Assembly: GCA_029861795.1 (NCBI GenBank)
Contig: JAOTYS010000084.1
Coordinates: 1 to 13,023 of the forward strand
DNA length: 13,023 nucleotides
Direction: 5' to 3'
DNA from: Gammaproteobacteria bacterium
GTDB taxonomy: Bacteria > Pseudomonadota > Gammaproteobacteria > Arenicellales > JAOTYS01
The position numbers and the translations under genes were made by a program. The notes under the pieces are model-generated. The model did no database searches. It was not told the origin of the DNA and saw only the letters and a program-made list of their open reading frames with translations. Below are positions 6,413-13,023 of the stretch, one piece after another (position 1 is the stretch's first letter; every line of letters starts with the position of its first letter).

Positions 6413-8035
6413 CTAGGATATGATTCGAAATTCGAAGCAATCCACCAAACGCGTCGATACGATCAAAGTGGCGGGATCAACCATCACCTGATCTTTGCCT
6501 GCGGTTCTAAGCCATAACGGGCTGCCGGGGCTGTAGTGACCCTTTGGGGCGACCAGCATTTGCCTACGGCCAAGTGCCTCGGTCTCCAGTAAAACTACGG
6601 CGAGCACAAATGTGCTGACATCCGGTCCCGAGGAACCCTCCACTTGTTGGACAGCGGCCGCATTACCGTTCGCACCTAATTTAAAAATACCCAAATTCAC
6701 ATCGTTTGCCTGTCCACTCCTGGCCCAGCGAATGATGCCCACTATCCATCCCTGCTGCTCGTCCGCGATCGCAACGCACTCGCCCACACGTATCTGCGCA
6801 CGCGATGGATCTTGGTGCGCGAGCTGCAAACCCGCCAGGCTCTCGTCCACAATCTCCCAGTCCGGAATAAGAGAAATTTTATGGGTTTGCCTAAACTGCT
6901 GATAACCGAAAGTACCCTTCAACATTTCACGCGTATCACCGCGCTGCGGGGTCACGTGTTCTTGGTCTATTTCCTTCCATCCACTCAACGCAGAATAGAC
7001 AGAGTTCAATCCAACAGACATGTCGGCCTGACGATTGTTTTGTATCCTTGCGCTGGTACGGATCGGCCGAATTCCCCACTGAACAATTAAAGAGCGCAGC
7101 ATGTCCACCCTTTCAGAATCGTATATGCTGGACTCATTGCCGAGCTCGATGGGTTCATTGTTGATGATGCGCTCGAGCTCATGGCGCAACGTAATTACCA
7201 GTTCCGTGGTATCGAGCAGAAAACATTCTTCATTGTCAACGACGCTAGAACGAGACAAATAGGGCACGCCGGGTTGGTCAAGCTCAAAGTCCACGACAAA
7301 CATACAGGGGCTTTTCTTAGTGTGGGACGATGGGGTCAGGGCAACCTTATGAACCAAACGTTCCAACAGTTCATACACGCTGCGCACAGCCCGAAACGGA
7401 AGCTGATAGGGGTTGCTCAATCCCATGAGCAACAGTCGCTTGTACGCACCCCTTATGCTGTCACGGGATAACGCGTCGGTGCCTTCGATCGCTAACTTGT
7501 AATGCACGAACCCCTCAGTAAAGGCATAGGTAAACAGTTCATGGGCCTCCTTCCAAACGCCTTTTGGATAAGGGCGATAACTCTCATAGGCGGAGCGCAG
7601 CACTTCTGTCAGGTAGATCAACGCCCAGTAGCAGGCCCACACAACTTTGTTGCTAGACAATTCCTGATATTTCGATCCCTGACGCATCGCGTTGAGCACG
7701 ATGATCTTGTAGCCAAGAGCAACCTGATTGAATAAGCTGGTTATGGAATCGGCGAGCTTTGACGTCTCCACGGACAACGGCAAAGACAAACCCACTTTTC
7801 GTTTCTGTATTTCGTACGCTACGGACTCCACGTGGGATTGGTACACCTCAAGAATCTCAAAACGTGTTGAGTCAGCCAACTCAGCACAGTTCAGCTCAAG
7901 CAGCGAATCGCAGAGTGTTCGAATCATCTTCTCATTATTGAGCATAGGCAAGCTGGACAACCACTTGTCTATTTGTTGCGGCGTGCGCGCCTGCGCGTGA
8001 GCGGCGTCACGTTGCGATGTGTTCGTTTTTGTCAT
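6413..8035 (-). CDS. Large helical protein with possible C-terminal PilZ-like domain
   Basis: A 540-residue soluble protein starting at ATG 8035 (MTKTNTSQRD), with only a weak GAG upstream. The first 230 or so residues look alpha-helical (RTPQQIDKWLSSLPM, then LNCAELADSTRFEILEVY), and a middle block contains YELLERLVHKVALTP. Around residues 410-440, IRVGECVAIADEQQGW and IVGIIRWARSG resemble the beta-barrel strands of PilZ-type c-di-GMP receptors (pattern 'G.....W..G.VRW'). The canonical RxxxR and D/NxSxxG ligand motifs are not visible, so c-di-GMP binding is uncertain. Similar proteins with this layout exist in Beta- and Gammaproteobacteria, usually annotated as hypothetical, PilZ-like or 'molecular chaperone'. 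It is the first gene of a likely two-gene unit with the YdjM-type protein 21 nt downstream. Two dyads lie just upstream of its start. Confidence 0.85.
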   Translation of the reverse strand: MTKTNTSQRDAAHAQARTPQQIDKWLSSLPMLNNEKMIRTLCDSLLELNCAELADSTRFEILEVYQSHVESVAYEIQKRKVGLSLPLSVETSKLADSITSLFNQVALGYKIIVLNAMRQGSKYQELSSNKVVWACYWALIYLTEVLRSAYESYRPYPKGVWKEAHELFTYAFTEGFVHYKLAIEGTDALSRDSIRGAYKRLLLMGLSNPYQLPFRAVRSVYELLERLVHKVALTPSSHTKKSPCMFVVDFELDQPGVPYLSRSSVVDNEECFLLDTTELVITLRHELERIINNEPIELGNESSIYDSERVDMLRSLIVQWGIRPIRTSARIQNNRQADMSVGLNSVYSALSGWKEIDQEHVTPQRGDTREMLKGTFGYQQFRQTHKISLIPDWEIVDESLAGLQLAHQDPSRAQIRVGECVAIADEQQGWIVGIIRWARSGQANDVNLGIFKLGANGNAAAVQQVEGSSGPDVSTFVLAVVLLETEALGRRQMLVAPKGHYSPGSPLWLRTAGKDQVMVDPATLIVSTRLVDCFEFRIIS

Positions 8036-8048
8036 AGTGAACTCGATT

Positions 8049-8091
8049 GTTACGGTTTAGTAACTGGTACGCCGATCGACCATCGATTGGC
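8049..8091. promoter_or_regulatory. Two dyads upstream of the 540-residue protein gene
   Basis: GTTAC (8049-8053) and GTAAC (8060-8064) form an inverted repeat with a 6-nt spacer, 14 bases before the start codon at 8035. Next to it GCCGATCGA (8071-8079) and TCGATTGGC (8083-8091) form a 9-bp stem with one G-T pair and a 3-nt loop. They may be operators or leader hairpins; no known regulator consensus was recognised. The rest of 8092-8301 shows nothing I can name. Confidence 0.35.
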
Positions 8092-8301
8092 ATGAAGTTC
8101 CGATGCGTCTCAGCGACTGGCGCCTCAACATCTGGCGAAGCTCAAGGATAGTCAACCATTCATGATCTTAATAGGCTCCCCCTCGAGGCAGGCGCTTCAC
8201 AAGAAAACGTGTCCCGACCATTCTGCCACCACCTGTCGAGCCTTGGCAATGTACTTACCTATCCTATCCGCAGCGCGGCGAATCATGGTCTACACTTTAA
8301 T

Positions 8302-8457
8302 ATGGGGGTAAGGGGTGATGAGCCTGGGATGGATCAGATAGTGGTCACACTCCCCGGCAAGGGCGTCACTCGAAAAAGGGCAATTGCTAACTATACTGCG
8401 TCATTGATAGCAACACCGCAGCACATAACCGTTGATCTATTTGACTGGCAAGAATAA
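8302..8457 (+). CDS. Doubtful small ORF, 51 residues
   Basis: The open frame runs to TAA at 8455-8457 and starts at ATG 8302 or at ATG 8329 (MDQIVVTLPGKGV, 42 residues). The latter has AAGGGG upstream, but 13 nt away, which is long. The predicted product is hydrophilic with a basic segment (TRKRA) and an acidic C-terminus (DLFDWQE). I do not recognise a family. It sits alone in a region of more than 600 bp between divergently oriented genes, so it could be a real small protein or a chance frame. Confidence 0.25.
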   Translation: MGVRGDEPGMDQIVVTLPGKGVTRKRAIANYTASLIATPQHITVDLFDWQE

Positions 8458-8653
8458 TGAGGGGCTACCACTGTGTACCTAAAAAATGATGGAAGTTATC
8501 GGCTAGCCAAGGCGACGCCGGCGAAAATCAGTCCAGGAATGCTAGCCAAAGAAAAATTCGTCACCCCCGCGAAGACTGTCTTGAACTATAGACTCGAACC
8601 CCCCATTGCCCGTCAAGGAGCACGCAGTTAGGGAGTAGTAAGGATATAGCCCT
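8458..8653 (+). other. Non-coding leader of the LuxR-type regulator gene
   Basis: No convincing ORF is present. The stretch holds a 9-bp direct repeat GCTAGCCAA at 8502-8510 and 8541-8549, each containing the palindrome GCTAGC, and an 11-bp dyad AAGACTGTCTT at 8572-8582. AAGGA at 8640-8644 is the ribosome-binding site for the next gene. A clear sigma70 promoter was not found. Confidence 0.35.
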
Positions 8654-9286
8654 ATGCTTCTACTTTGTTGCGCAGATGAGCACATGCGTGAGCGATGGTG
8701 CCAAGGAGTGACCAACGCTGCGGTCGTGCGTAGGACCGACAACTATCAACACCTAAAGCAACACTTAGCGGATCTCAATCCAGATCTAGTCTTGTTGCAC
8801 CTAGATTTGCCTGGCCTTGAGCGATACGATGGAATTGTCGAACTAATAGGAAGTAATCCTGACCTACGTCTGTTCGTGCTATCCAATGCGCCTAGCGATG
8901 AAGAAGGGTTGGCTTTGCTGAAAGCGGGGGTCAGAGGTTATGCCAACACATACATCGATCCAGAGTTGTTGAAGCGGGCGATCGACGTGGTGTTGTCGGG
9001 CGAAGTCTGGGTGGGGCGTCGTCTCATGACCCGTATCATTGAGGAGTCGGCACGCAGAGGACGTCGCCGCGGCGACGTAGAATCCGAACGAGTGCTTGAG
9101 CTGCTCACGGACCGCGAGCGGGAAATTGCGCTTTTGGTGGGACGTGGCGCCAGCAATGGACAGATAGCGACCACACTCAACATTACCGAGCGCACGGTCA
9201 AGGCCCATGTCAGCTCGATCTTTGAGAAAATAGGCGTCCAAGACAGATTGCAGTTGGCGCTACTAGTGAACGGCCATCAAAGCTAA
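8654..9286 (+). CDS. LuxR/NarL-family regulator with degenerate receiver domain
   Basis: A 210-residue transcription factor. ATG 8654 has AAGGA 9 nt upstream. Residues 1-120 form a receiver-like domain: CCADEHMRE replaces the usual DDH pocket, PDLVLLHLDLPG places His49 where the phospho-accepting Asp normally stands, Ser77 occupies the conserved Thr position and Thr99 replaces the invariant Lys after RGY. After a basic linker (RRGRRRGD), residues 150-206 form a good LuxR-type helix-turn-helix (LTDREREIALLVGRG, then ITERTVKAHVSSIFEKIGV). DNA binding is therefore likely intact, while classical phosphorylation by a histidine kinase is unlikely. No cognate kinase gene is nearby. The next gene on the same strand encodes a retention-module protein 255 bp downstream, which makes it a candidate target; this is inference. 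Confidence 0.93.
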   Translation: MLLLCCADEHMRERWCQGVTNAAVVRRTDNYQHLKQHLADLNPDLVLLHLDLPGLERYDGIVELIGSNPDLRLFVLSNAPSDEEGLALLKAGVRGYANTYIDPELLKRAIDVVLSGEVWVGRRLMTRIIEESARRGRRRGDVESERVLELLTDREREIALLVGRGASNGQIATTLNITERTVKAHVSSIFEKIGVQDRLQLALLVNGHQS

Positions 9287-9541
9287 AGAGCATTTTCTGG
9301 ACACCCCCACGACGCGGGAGCTTTATTGCCAGTGATCGGTCCGCCTGCCTGCATACATTCCCAACGCGATTCAAGAGCTCGCGGAGCTCATCTGACATGG
9401 GCGATTCGAAGTATCGGCACCATAATGTGTACTAAAGTCCAATAGACGCCCCCGCCTTCCGGCCCTATAAATATCTCAGCTCGAATAAAAGCGTCCTGAT
9501 TCAACAAAGGACCTGGAACTGAATATAAGGGGGGTATACTG
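9287..9541 (+). other. Intergenic region before the retention-module gene
   Basis: No gene is supported in this 255-bp stretch. A GAGCTC-gcg-GAGCTC hairpin lies at 9375-9389. TATAAATA at 9466-9473 could serve as a -10 box but has no good -35 partner. AAGGGGGG at 9527-9534 is a strong ribosome-binding site for the GTG start at 9542. Confidence 0.3.
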
Positions 9542-10264
9542 GTGGGCGATTCCACATCCAAAAATGGTTCTTCTCCGATAGGGTTTGTCCTCTGCGTGAG
9601 CGGAGTGGCAAAGGCCACCGGTACAAGCGGTAGCGACCGGATACTGAAAATCGGAGAACCCGTGTTTGCCTACGACCGAATCGACTCTCAAGTGAATAGC
9701 TCTCTGATGGTGGAGTTGATAACGGGCTCGACGTTCTACTTGGGTGCTGACAAGACCGCAATCTTAGACAGCGATGTGTTTGATCGAGCCGGGCTTCCAG
9801 ATCCAGCGGATGCTGCCGTATCGGTCGAGGCCATTCAGCAAGCGCTCCCAGCCACCCAAAGATCTGACCGGATATTGGACGCCACGGATAATGAGGGGGA
9901 GATCACCATAGGCGACAGTGCACAACCCACAGTCAAGATCGACCAGGAAATTATTCCAGAGGCCGGGCTTGGGGCTGACTCAACAGACGAGTCTGGGTTA
10001 CCGGCTTCCGAACAGGAGGACGAGCAATTAGTTGAGAAAGAGGCTCGAAGCATCAACGCCAACGGCAGTGATCGGGCTATCGAAGCAGACGACGATGATG
10101 AAATCGACACAGAAACGGGCACAGACGGCGATACCGACACCGATGCGGATAAGTTATACTCTCAAGAGTCAAAACTCGCGGGGGTGCTAACACAGTTCAG
10201 GGACGCGACAGCACATTTTTCTTCTGTTCTTCGGAAGACGCACGAAATTGCGCTTGCTGTTTGA
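9542..10264 (+). CDS. Stand-alone LapA-type retention-module protein
   Basis: A 240-residue protein from GTG 9542, with AAGGGGGG 7 nt upstream. Residues 13-80 match the N-terminal retention module of LapA-type giant adhesins: IGFVLCVSGVAKA, a DRILKIGEPVFAYDRI segment, MVELITGSTFYLGADKT, then DSDVF. They are followed at 90-102 by DAAVSVEAIQQAL, the helix usually found just before the LapG cleavage site. In LapA this module plugs the outer-membrane TolC-like pore and holds the adhesin on the surface. Here no TAAG-like protease site, no adhesin repeats and no RTX repeats follow. Instead there is a hydrophilic linker and a strongly acidic run (residues 179-204, rich in Asp, Glu and Thr) before a short amphipathic C-terminus (QESKLAGVLTQFRDATAHF). 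There is no signal peptide. It may be a truncated adhesin, a decoy plug, or a distinct small protein. A FecR-like beta-domain is an alternative reading. Confidence 0.8.
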   Translation: MGDSTSKNGSSPIGFVLCVSGVAKATGTSGSDRILKIGEPVFAYDRIDSQVNSSLMVELITGSTFYLGADKTAILDSDVFDRAGLPDPADAAVSVEAIQQALPATQRSDRILDATDNEGEITIGDSAQPTVKIDQEIIPEAGLGADSTDESGLPASEQEDEQLVEKEARSINANGSDRAIEADDDDEIDTETGTDGDTDTDADKLYSQESKLAGVLTQFRDATAHFSSVLRKTHEIALAV

Positions 10265-10599
10265 ATAATCTAGGGTTCTGGCTGTGAAAGGTATGGAGTA
10301 GAATTTATAGCAATAGCCGCGCCCGAGTAGGCATATACGTCCGGGAATTGAGCTTAGTACTAAAAGCAGTAGACAGCCAAGTCGATCTAGGGTTAGTGAC
10401 CTGACAATGTGGTTCCCTTGTTACATCCTTCGGTCCCAGGATAGTCCTTATAAGTGCGATTCCCTTGGATGAACTTATATTACCTCAGCCACAGAGATGA
10501 TTTGCTGTCTCTGTGTTCCGTTGCACAAGCGCATTACGATTTAGATCTAGATGTAACACTGGCGGTTCGCATAGTAATACGGTAATAGTAGTAGCAGAT
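10265..10599 (+). promoter_or_regulatory. 335-bp intergenic region with an 8-bp inverted repeat upstream of the ATPase gene
   Basis: No coding frame is convincing. CACAGAGA (10490-10497) and TCTCTGTG (10508-10515) form a perfect 8-bp inverted repeat with a 10-nt loop and no T-run after it, so an operator or leader hairpin is likelier than a terminator. A 10-bp direct repeat ATCTAGGGTT occurs at 10268-10277 and 10385-10394, and TTCCCTTG at 10413-10420 and 10460-10467. No clear promoter was recognised. Confidence 0.35.
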
Positions 10600-12297
10600 A
10601 TGTACGAATCATTTTACGGGTTTCGAGAAAAGCCGTTCTCTCTGCTGCCTGACCCCAGCTTTCTGTATCTTGGCAAGAATCATATGCTGGGGCTTTCGAT
10701 GCTTCAGTATGGACTAGCCAATCAAGCAGGAATCACTGTGATCACCGGTGAGATTGGCTGCGGCAAGACCACTCTTATCAGGCATCTGCTTGACCAGATG
10801 GATCGCGATATCACGGTCGGCCTAATCACAAACACCCACAGTTCTTTTGGGGACCTGCTGCAATGGGTCCTCCTCGCGTTCGACCTCGAATATCGAGACA
10901 TGGAGCAAGTAGAGCGCTATCAGGTCTTTATAGATTTCCTCGTAAGCGAATATGCCCAGAACCGCCATACGGTGCTTATCGTTGATGAAGCACAGAACAT
11001 GGATGCGGCGACTATTGAGGAGCTGAGAATGCTGTCCAATGTCAATGCGGATAAGCACCAGGTGCTTCAACTCGTGCTGGTTGGCCAGCCCGAACTGCGA
11101 GTCACTCTGCGCCGTCATGATCTCAGGCAGTTCGCACAGCGTGTCTCCGTCGACTATCACCTTGAGCCGCTCGATGAAAAAGATACTCGAGAATACGTCC
11201 GCCATCGTATTAATTCCGTTGGCGGAGAACCGTCGATCTTTCAGTCAGATGCGTGTGAGCTGATCTACAAATACAGCAAAGGCATACCAAGAATAATCAA
11301 TATTCTTTGCGATACAGCACTGGTCTATGCATTTGCGGCAAAGAAAAAGCGCGTAAGCGGAAAAATCATAAATGAAGTCGCGTCAGATAAAAGTCGCTAC
11401 GGGATGTTCGAAATGCCAGCGGAATCAGAAACGGAAGTCTCCACTCAGCCAGAACAATCGGAAAGGCTTTCATCGGTACTAGAAATCCAATCAGCAAAAG
11501 CATCGCCCATTGACAGAGGCGGAAACGAAAAAACAAAGGAACTACACGACAAAGAAACGGGTGAGAAGAGTGGACAACAGGAAAAAAGTCGTTGCCCCGC
11601 CAACCAGGCGACGCTCATCAGCAAAAGCATAGATACCAAGAGCGACCATGATCCACATACTAGAGATTTGGAAAAGTCTGCTTCATTCGATGCTGAAGAT
11701 AGAGTAGACGCGGAAATCACTATACCAAGTTTGGAAGACGAACCGGATCGAAACGCTGGCCCTTCGAAGTTAAAAAATGACAGCGCACACGAAATTACTG
11801 TTCCATCATCACCACGGAATACGATTCAAGACGCGAAAAAAGCGCTCGCGGAAGCTGAAGAAACCCTTAGCGAGCTGCACAAACAAAATCTACAAGATCT
11901 TGCGACACTAGACAGTGACAGCGCACCGGAAGTCACGCTGCCGACGATTGCAGAGCAAGCGGACAATGAGGCCACCATTGTCGCCCTAGGAAATAACAAC
12001 AAGCAGGATATCACTCTGCCGACTTTCACGGAGAAAACAGATCAAGAAGCCGCCCTTTCGACACTACGGAGCAAAGACGCCAAGGAAGTTACTGCGCTGG
12101 CGGCGCAAAGTGATGCGGCAACCGTCGCGCCTACGCTAACATACCCACCTTGGCTTCAAGATCCCGTTGAATCACAGGGAGTCCCTACAGAACAACAGAC
12201 GCCCGAGGCGGTCAAAGAACAACCAGAATCGAAAAATGTTAGTGAAAATTCACCCCCAAAACTCGGTATCCTCCGCTGGTTAAGGCCTGCAAAGTAG
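10600..12297 (+). CDS. ExeA/GspA-like AAA ATPase with long repeat-bearing tail
   Basis: A 565-residue protein. I start it at ATG 10600 (MYESFYGFREKPFSLLPDP), the canonical beginning of ExeA-type ATPases; the frame continues upstream to 10513 but that extension is unlike the family. Walker A is GEIGCGKT at residues 50-57 and Walker B is VLIVDEAQ ending near residue 132. VGQPELR, the arginine-rich RRHDLRQFAQRV and GIPRIINILCD complete the AAA fold up to about residue 270. ExeA family members use ATP to assemble secretion or pilus machinery or occur in exopolysaccharide/XrtA loci. Typical ExeA adds a transmembrane helix and a peptidoglycan-binding domain. Here the C-terminal 300 residues are entirely hydrophilic (Lys, Glu, Ser, Asp), include the repeats listed separately and end in LGILRWLRPAK. 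It follows the retention-module gene on the same strand after 335 bp and converges with the rRNA operon. Confidence 0.92.
   Translation: MYESFYGFREKPFSLLPDPSFLYLGKNHMLGLSMLQYGLANQAGITVITGEIGCGKTTLIRHLLDQMDRDITVGLITNTHSSFGDLLQWVLLAFDLEYRDMEQVERYQVFIDFLVSEYAQNRHTVLIVDEAQNMDAATIEELRMLSNVNADKHQVLQLVLVGQPELRVTLRRHDLRQFAQRVSVDYHLEPLDEKDTREYVRHRINSVGGEPSIFQSDACELIYKYSKGIPRIINILCDTALVYAFAAKKKRVSGKIINEVASDKSRYGMFEMPAESETEVSTQPEQSERLSSVLEIQSAKASPIDRGGNEKTKELHDKETGEKSGQQEKSRCPANQATLISKSIDTKSDHDPHTRDLEKSASFDAEDRVDAEITIPSLEDEPDRNAGPSKLKNDSAHEITVPSSPRNTIQDAKKALAEAEETLSELHKQNLQDLATLDSDSAPEVTLPTIAEQADNEATIVALGNNNKQDITLPTFTEKTDQEAALSTLRSKDAKEVTALAAQSDAATVAPTLTYPPWLQDPVESQGVPTEQQTPEAVKEQPESKNVSENSPPKLGILRWLRPAK
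11713..12162 (+). repeat. Degenerate 26-residue repeats in the ATPase tail
   Basis: The motif E/D-I/V-T-x-P-S/T recurs at 11713 (EITIPS), 11791 (EITVPS), 11929 (EVTLPT) and 12007 (DITLPT), and in a decayed form at 12085 (EVTALA). Start-to-start distances are 78, 138, 78 and 78 bases, so the unit is 26 codons with one copy enlarged by 20 codons (a lysine- and glutamate-rich, possibly helical insert near AKKALAEAEETLSEL). Third-position differences between copies show an old, coding-constrained duplication. Confidence 0.7.
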
Positions 12298-12320
12298 TCC
12301 CTCATTCGACCCGAGTTTTT
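12258..12320 (+). terminator. Possible long-loop terminator of the ATPase gene
   Basis: AAAACTCGG (12258-12266, within the end of the gene) is complementary to CCGAGTTTT (12311-12319), which runs into TTTTT. The 44-nt loop makes it a weak candidate. Confidence 0.25.
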
Positions 12321-12377
12321 AGCGTGGGATACATAGACGTAATGCTTTAAGCGCCAACGGGCGTGTCTTGGAGCACC

Positions 12378-12412
12378 AAAAAGAAACCCCGTAACTTGAA
12401 AGAACTACGGGG
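12378..12412 (-). terminator. Rho-independent terminator of the rRNA operon
   Basis: Read on the minus strand, CCCCGTA and TACGGGG (12406-12412 and 12387-12393) form a 7-bp stem with a 12-nt loop, followed by TTTCTTTTT. It lies just after the 3' end of 5S rRNA. Confidence 0.85.
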
Positions 12413-12425
12413 CTTCGAAATTAAA

Positions 12426-12541
12426 GCCTGGCAGTGTCCTACTTTCACACGGGGAACCCGCACTATCATCGGCGCTGAGCGTTTTCACTTCTGAGTTCGA
12501 GATGGATTCAGGTGGTACCCGCTCGCTATGGCCGCCAGGCA
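12426..12541 (-). rRNA. rrf: 5S ribosomal RNA
   Basis: The minus strand begins TGCCTGGCGGCCATAGCGAG and ends with ACTGCCAGGC, the complementary ends forming helix I. It is 116 nt long. CCATCTCGAACTCAGAAGTG in the interior is the conserved loop B/C region, and the overall sequence is of proteobacterial, best gammaproteobacterial, type. The exact ends are inferred from helix I. Confidence 0.96.
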
Positions 12542-12556
12542 AACTGGCCGAAGGCC

Positions 12557-12581
12557 GGGGACAGAATTCAGTTCTGCCCCC
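12557..12581. repeat. REP/RAYT-like palindrome in the 5S-23S spacer
   Basis: GGGGACAGAATTC leads into GTTCTGCCCCC. The arms GGGG-A-CAGAA and TTCTG-C-CCCC pair with one A-C mismatch. The GGGGACAGAATT type of palindrome is, from memory, widely scattered in proteobacterial genomes and linked with REP-associated tyrosine transposases (RAYT). No transposase gene is present here. Confidence 0.5.
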
Positions 12582-12646
12582 TTCCCTCAAATTCGGATAG
12601 TCGACAAAGGCTGGGTATAGCACTTACCAGACCACTTGGGTGTTAT

Positions 12647-13023
<377 letters not shown>

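Noticed and set aside
8458..8653. c-di-GMP (GEMM) riboswitch before the regulator gene
   Set aside because: The conserved GEMM core sequences are absent, so nothing beyond short repeats can be supported.
9210..9398. Minus-strand frame of 62 codons starting MSDELRELLNRV
   Set aside because: It overlaps the 3' end of the well-supported LuxR-type gene by 77 bases on the opposite strand, and its later half is the antisense of coding sequence.
9830..9900. LapG-type protease site in the retention-module protein
   Set aside because: No TAAG, PAAG or AAAG sequence follows the SVEAIQQAL helix.
10513..10599. N-terminal extension of the ATPase
   Set aside because: The extension overlaps the inverted repeat and is cysteine- and arginine-rich; the family begins at MYESFYGF.

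Overview
The window most likely comes from a gammaproteobacterium. The 3' end carries the start of an rRNA operon read on the minus strand (23S 3' part, then 5S), and the 5S and 23S sequences look gammaproteobacterial. The protein set fits too: a GYD-domain protein, an ExeA-type ATPase, a LapA-type retention module and a YdjM-type membrane protein. Base composition looks fairly even at roughly 50-55% GC by eye. No tRNA, CRISPR array, IS element or phage gene was seen.

Layout from left to right. (1) 1-1688: the 3' part of an ABC-transporter ATPase of the iron/haem/cobalamin import type, followed on the same strand by an uncharacterised protein (DUF6925-like). (2) 1821-2156: a small GYD-domain protein with its own -10 box. 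(3) 2158-5741: a sigma70-like promoter, a long structured leader that I read as a T-box riboswitch with an isoleucine (AUC) specifier and a Rho-independent terminator, then ileS for a type 2 (eukaryote-like, GxHH-motif) isoleucyl-tRNA synthetase. Uncharged tRNA-Ile would stabilise the antiterminator and switch on the synthetase. T-boxes are characteristic of Gram-positive bacteria, so this is the most striking item in the window. (4) 5780-8035, minus strand: a 540-residue protein with a possible C-terminal PilZ-like fold, followed by a YdjM/DUF457 membrane protein whose best ribosome-binding site points to an AUA start. (5) 8036-8653: mostly non-coding, with small dyads and one doubtful 51-codon ORF. 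(6) 8654-12297, plus strand: a LuxR/NarL-type regulator whose receiver has lost the phospho-accepting Asp, a 240-residue protein that is essentially a LapA-like retention module without any adhesin, and an ExeA-like AAA ATPase with a long hydrophilic tail carrying 26-residue repeats. (7) 12378-13023, minus strand: rRNA terminator, 5S, a spacer with a REP/RAYT-like palindrome, and 23S.

Two parts deserve follow-up. One is the T-box/ileS2 unit, whose mutually exclusive antiterminator and terminator can be written out base by base. The other is the three-gene locus at 8654-12297, which combines surface-retention, ATPase and regulator parts in an arrangement I do not recognise. Its function is not determinable from sequence alone.
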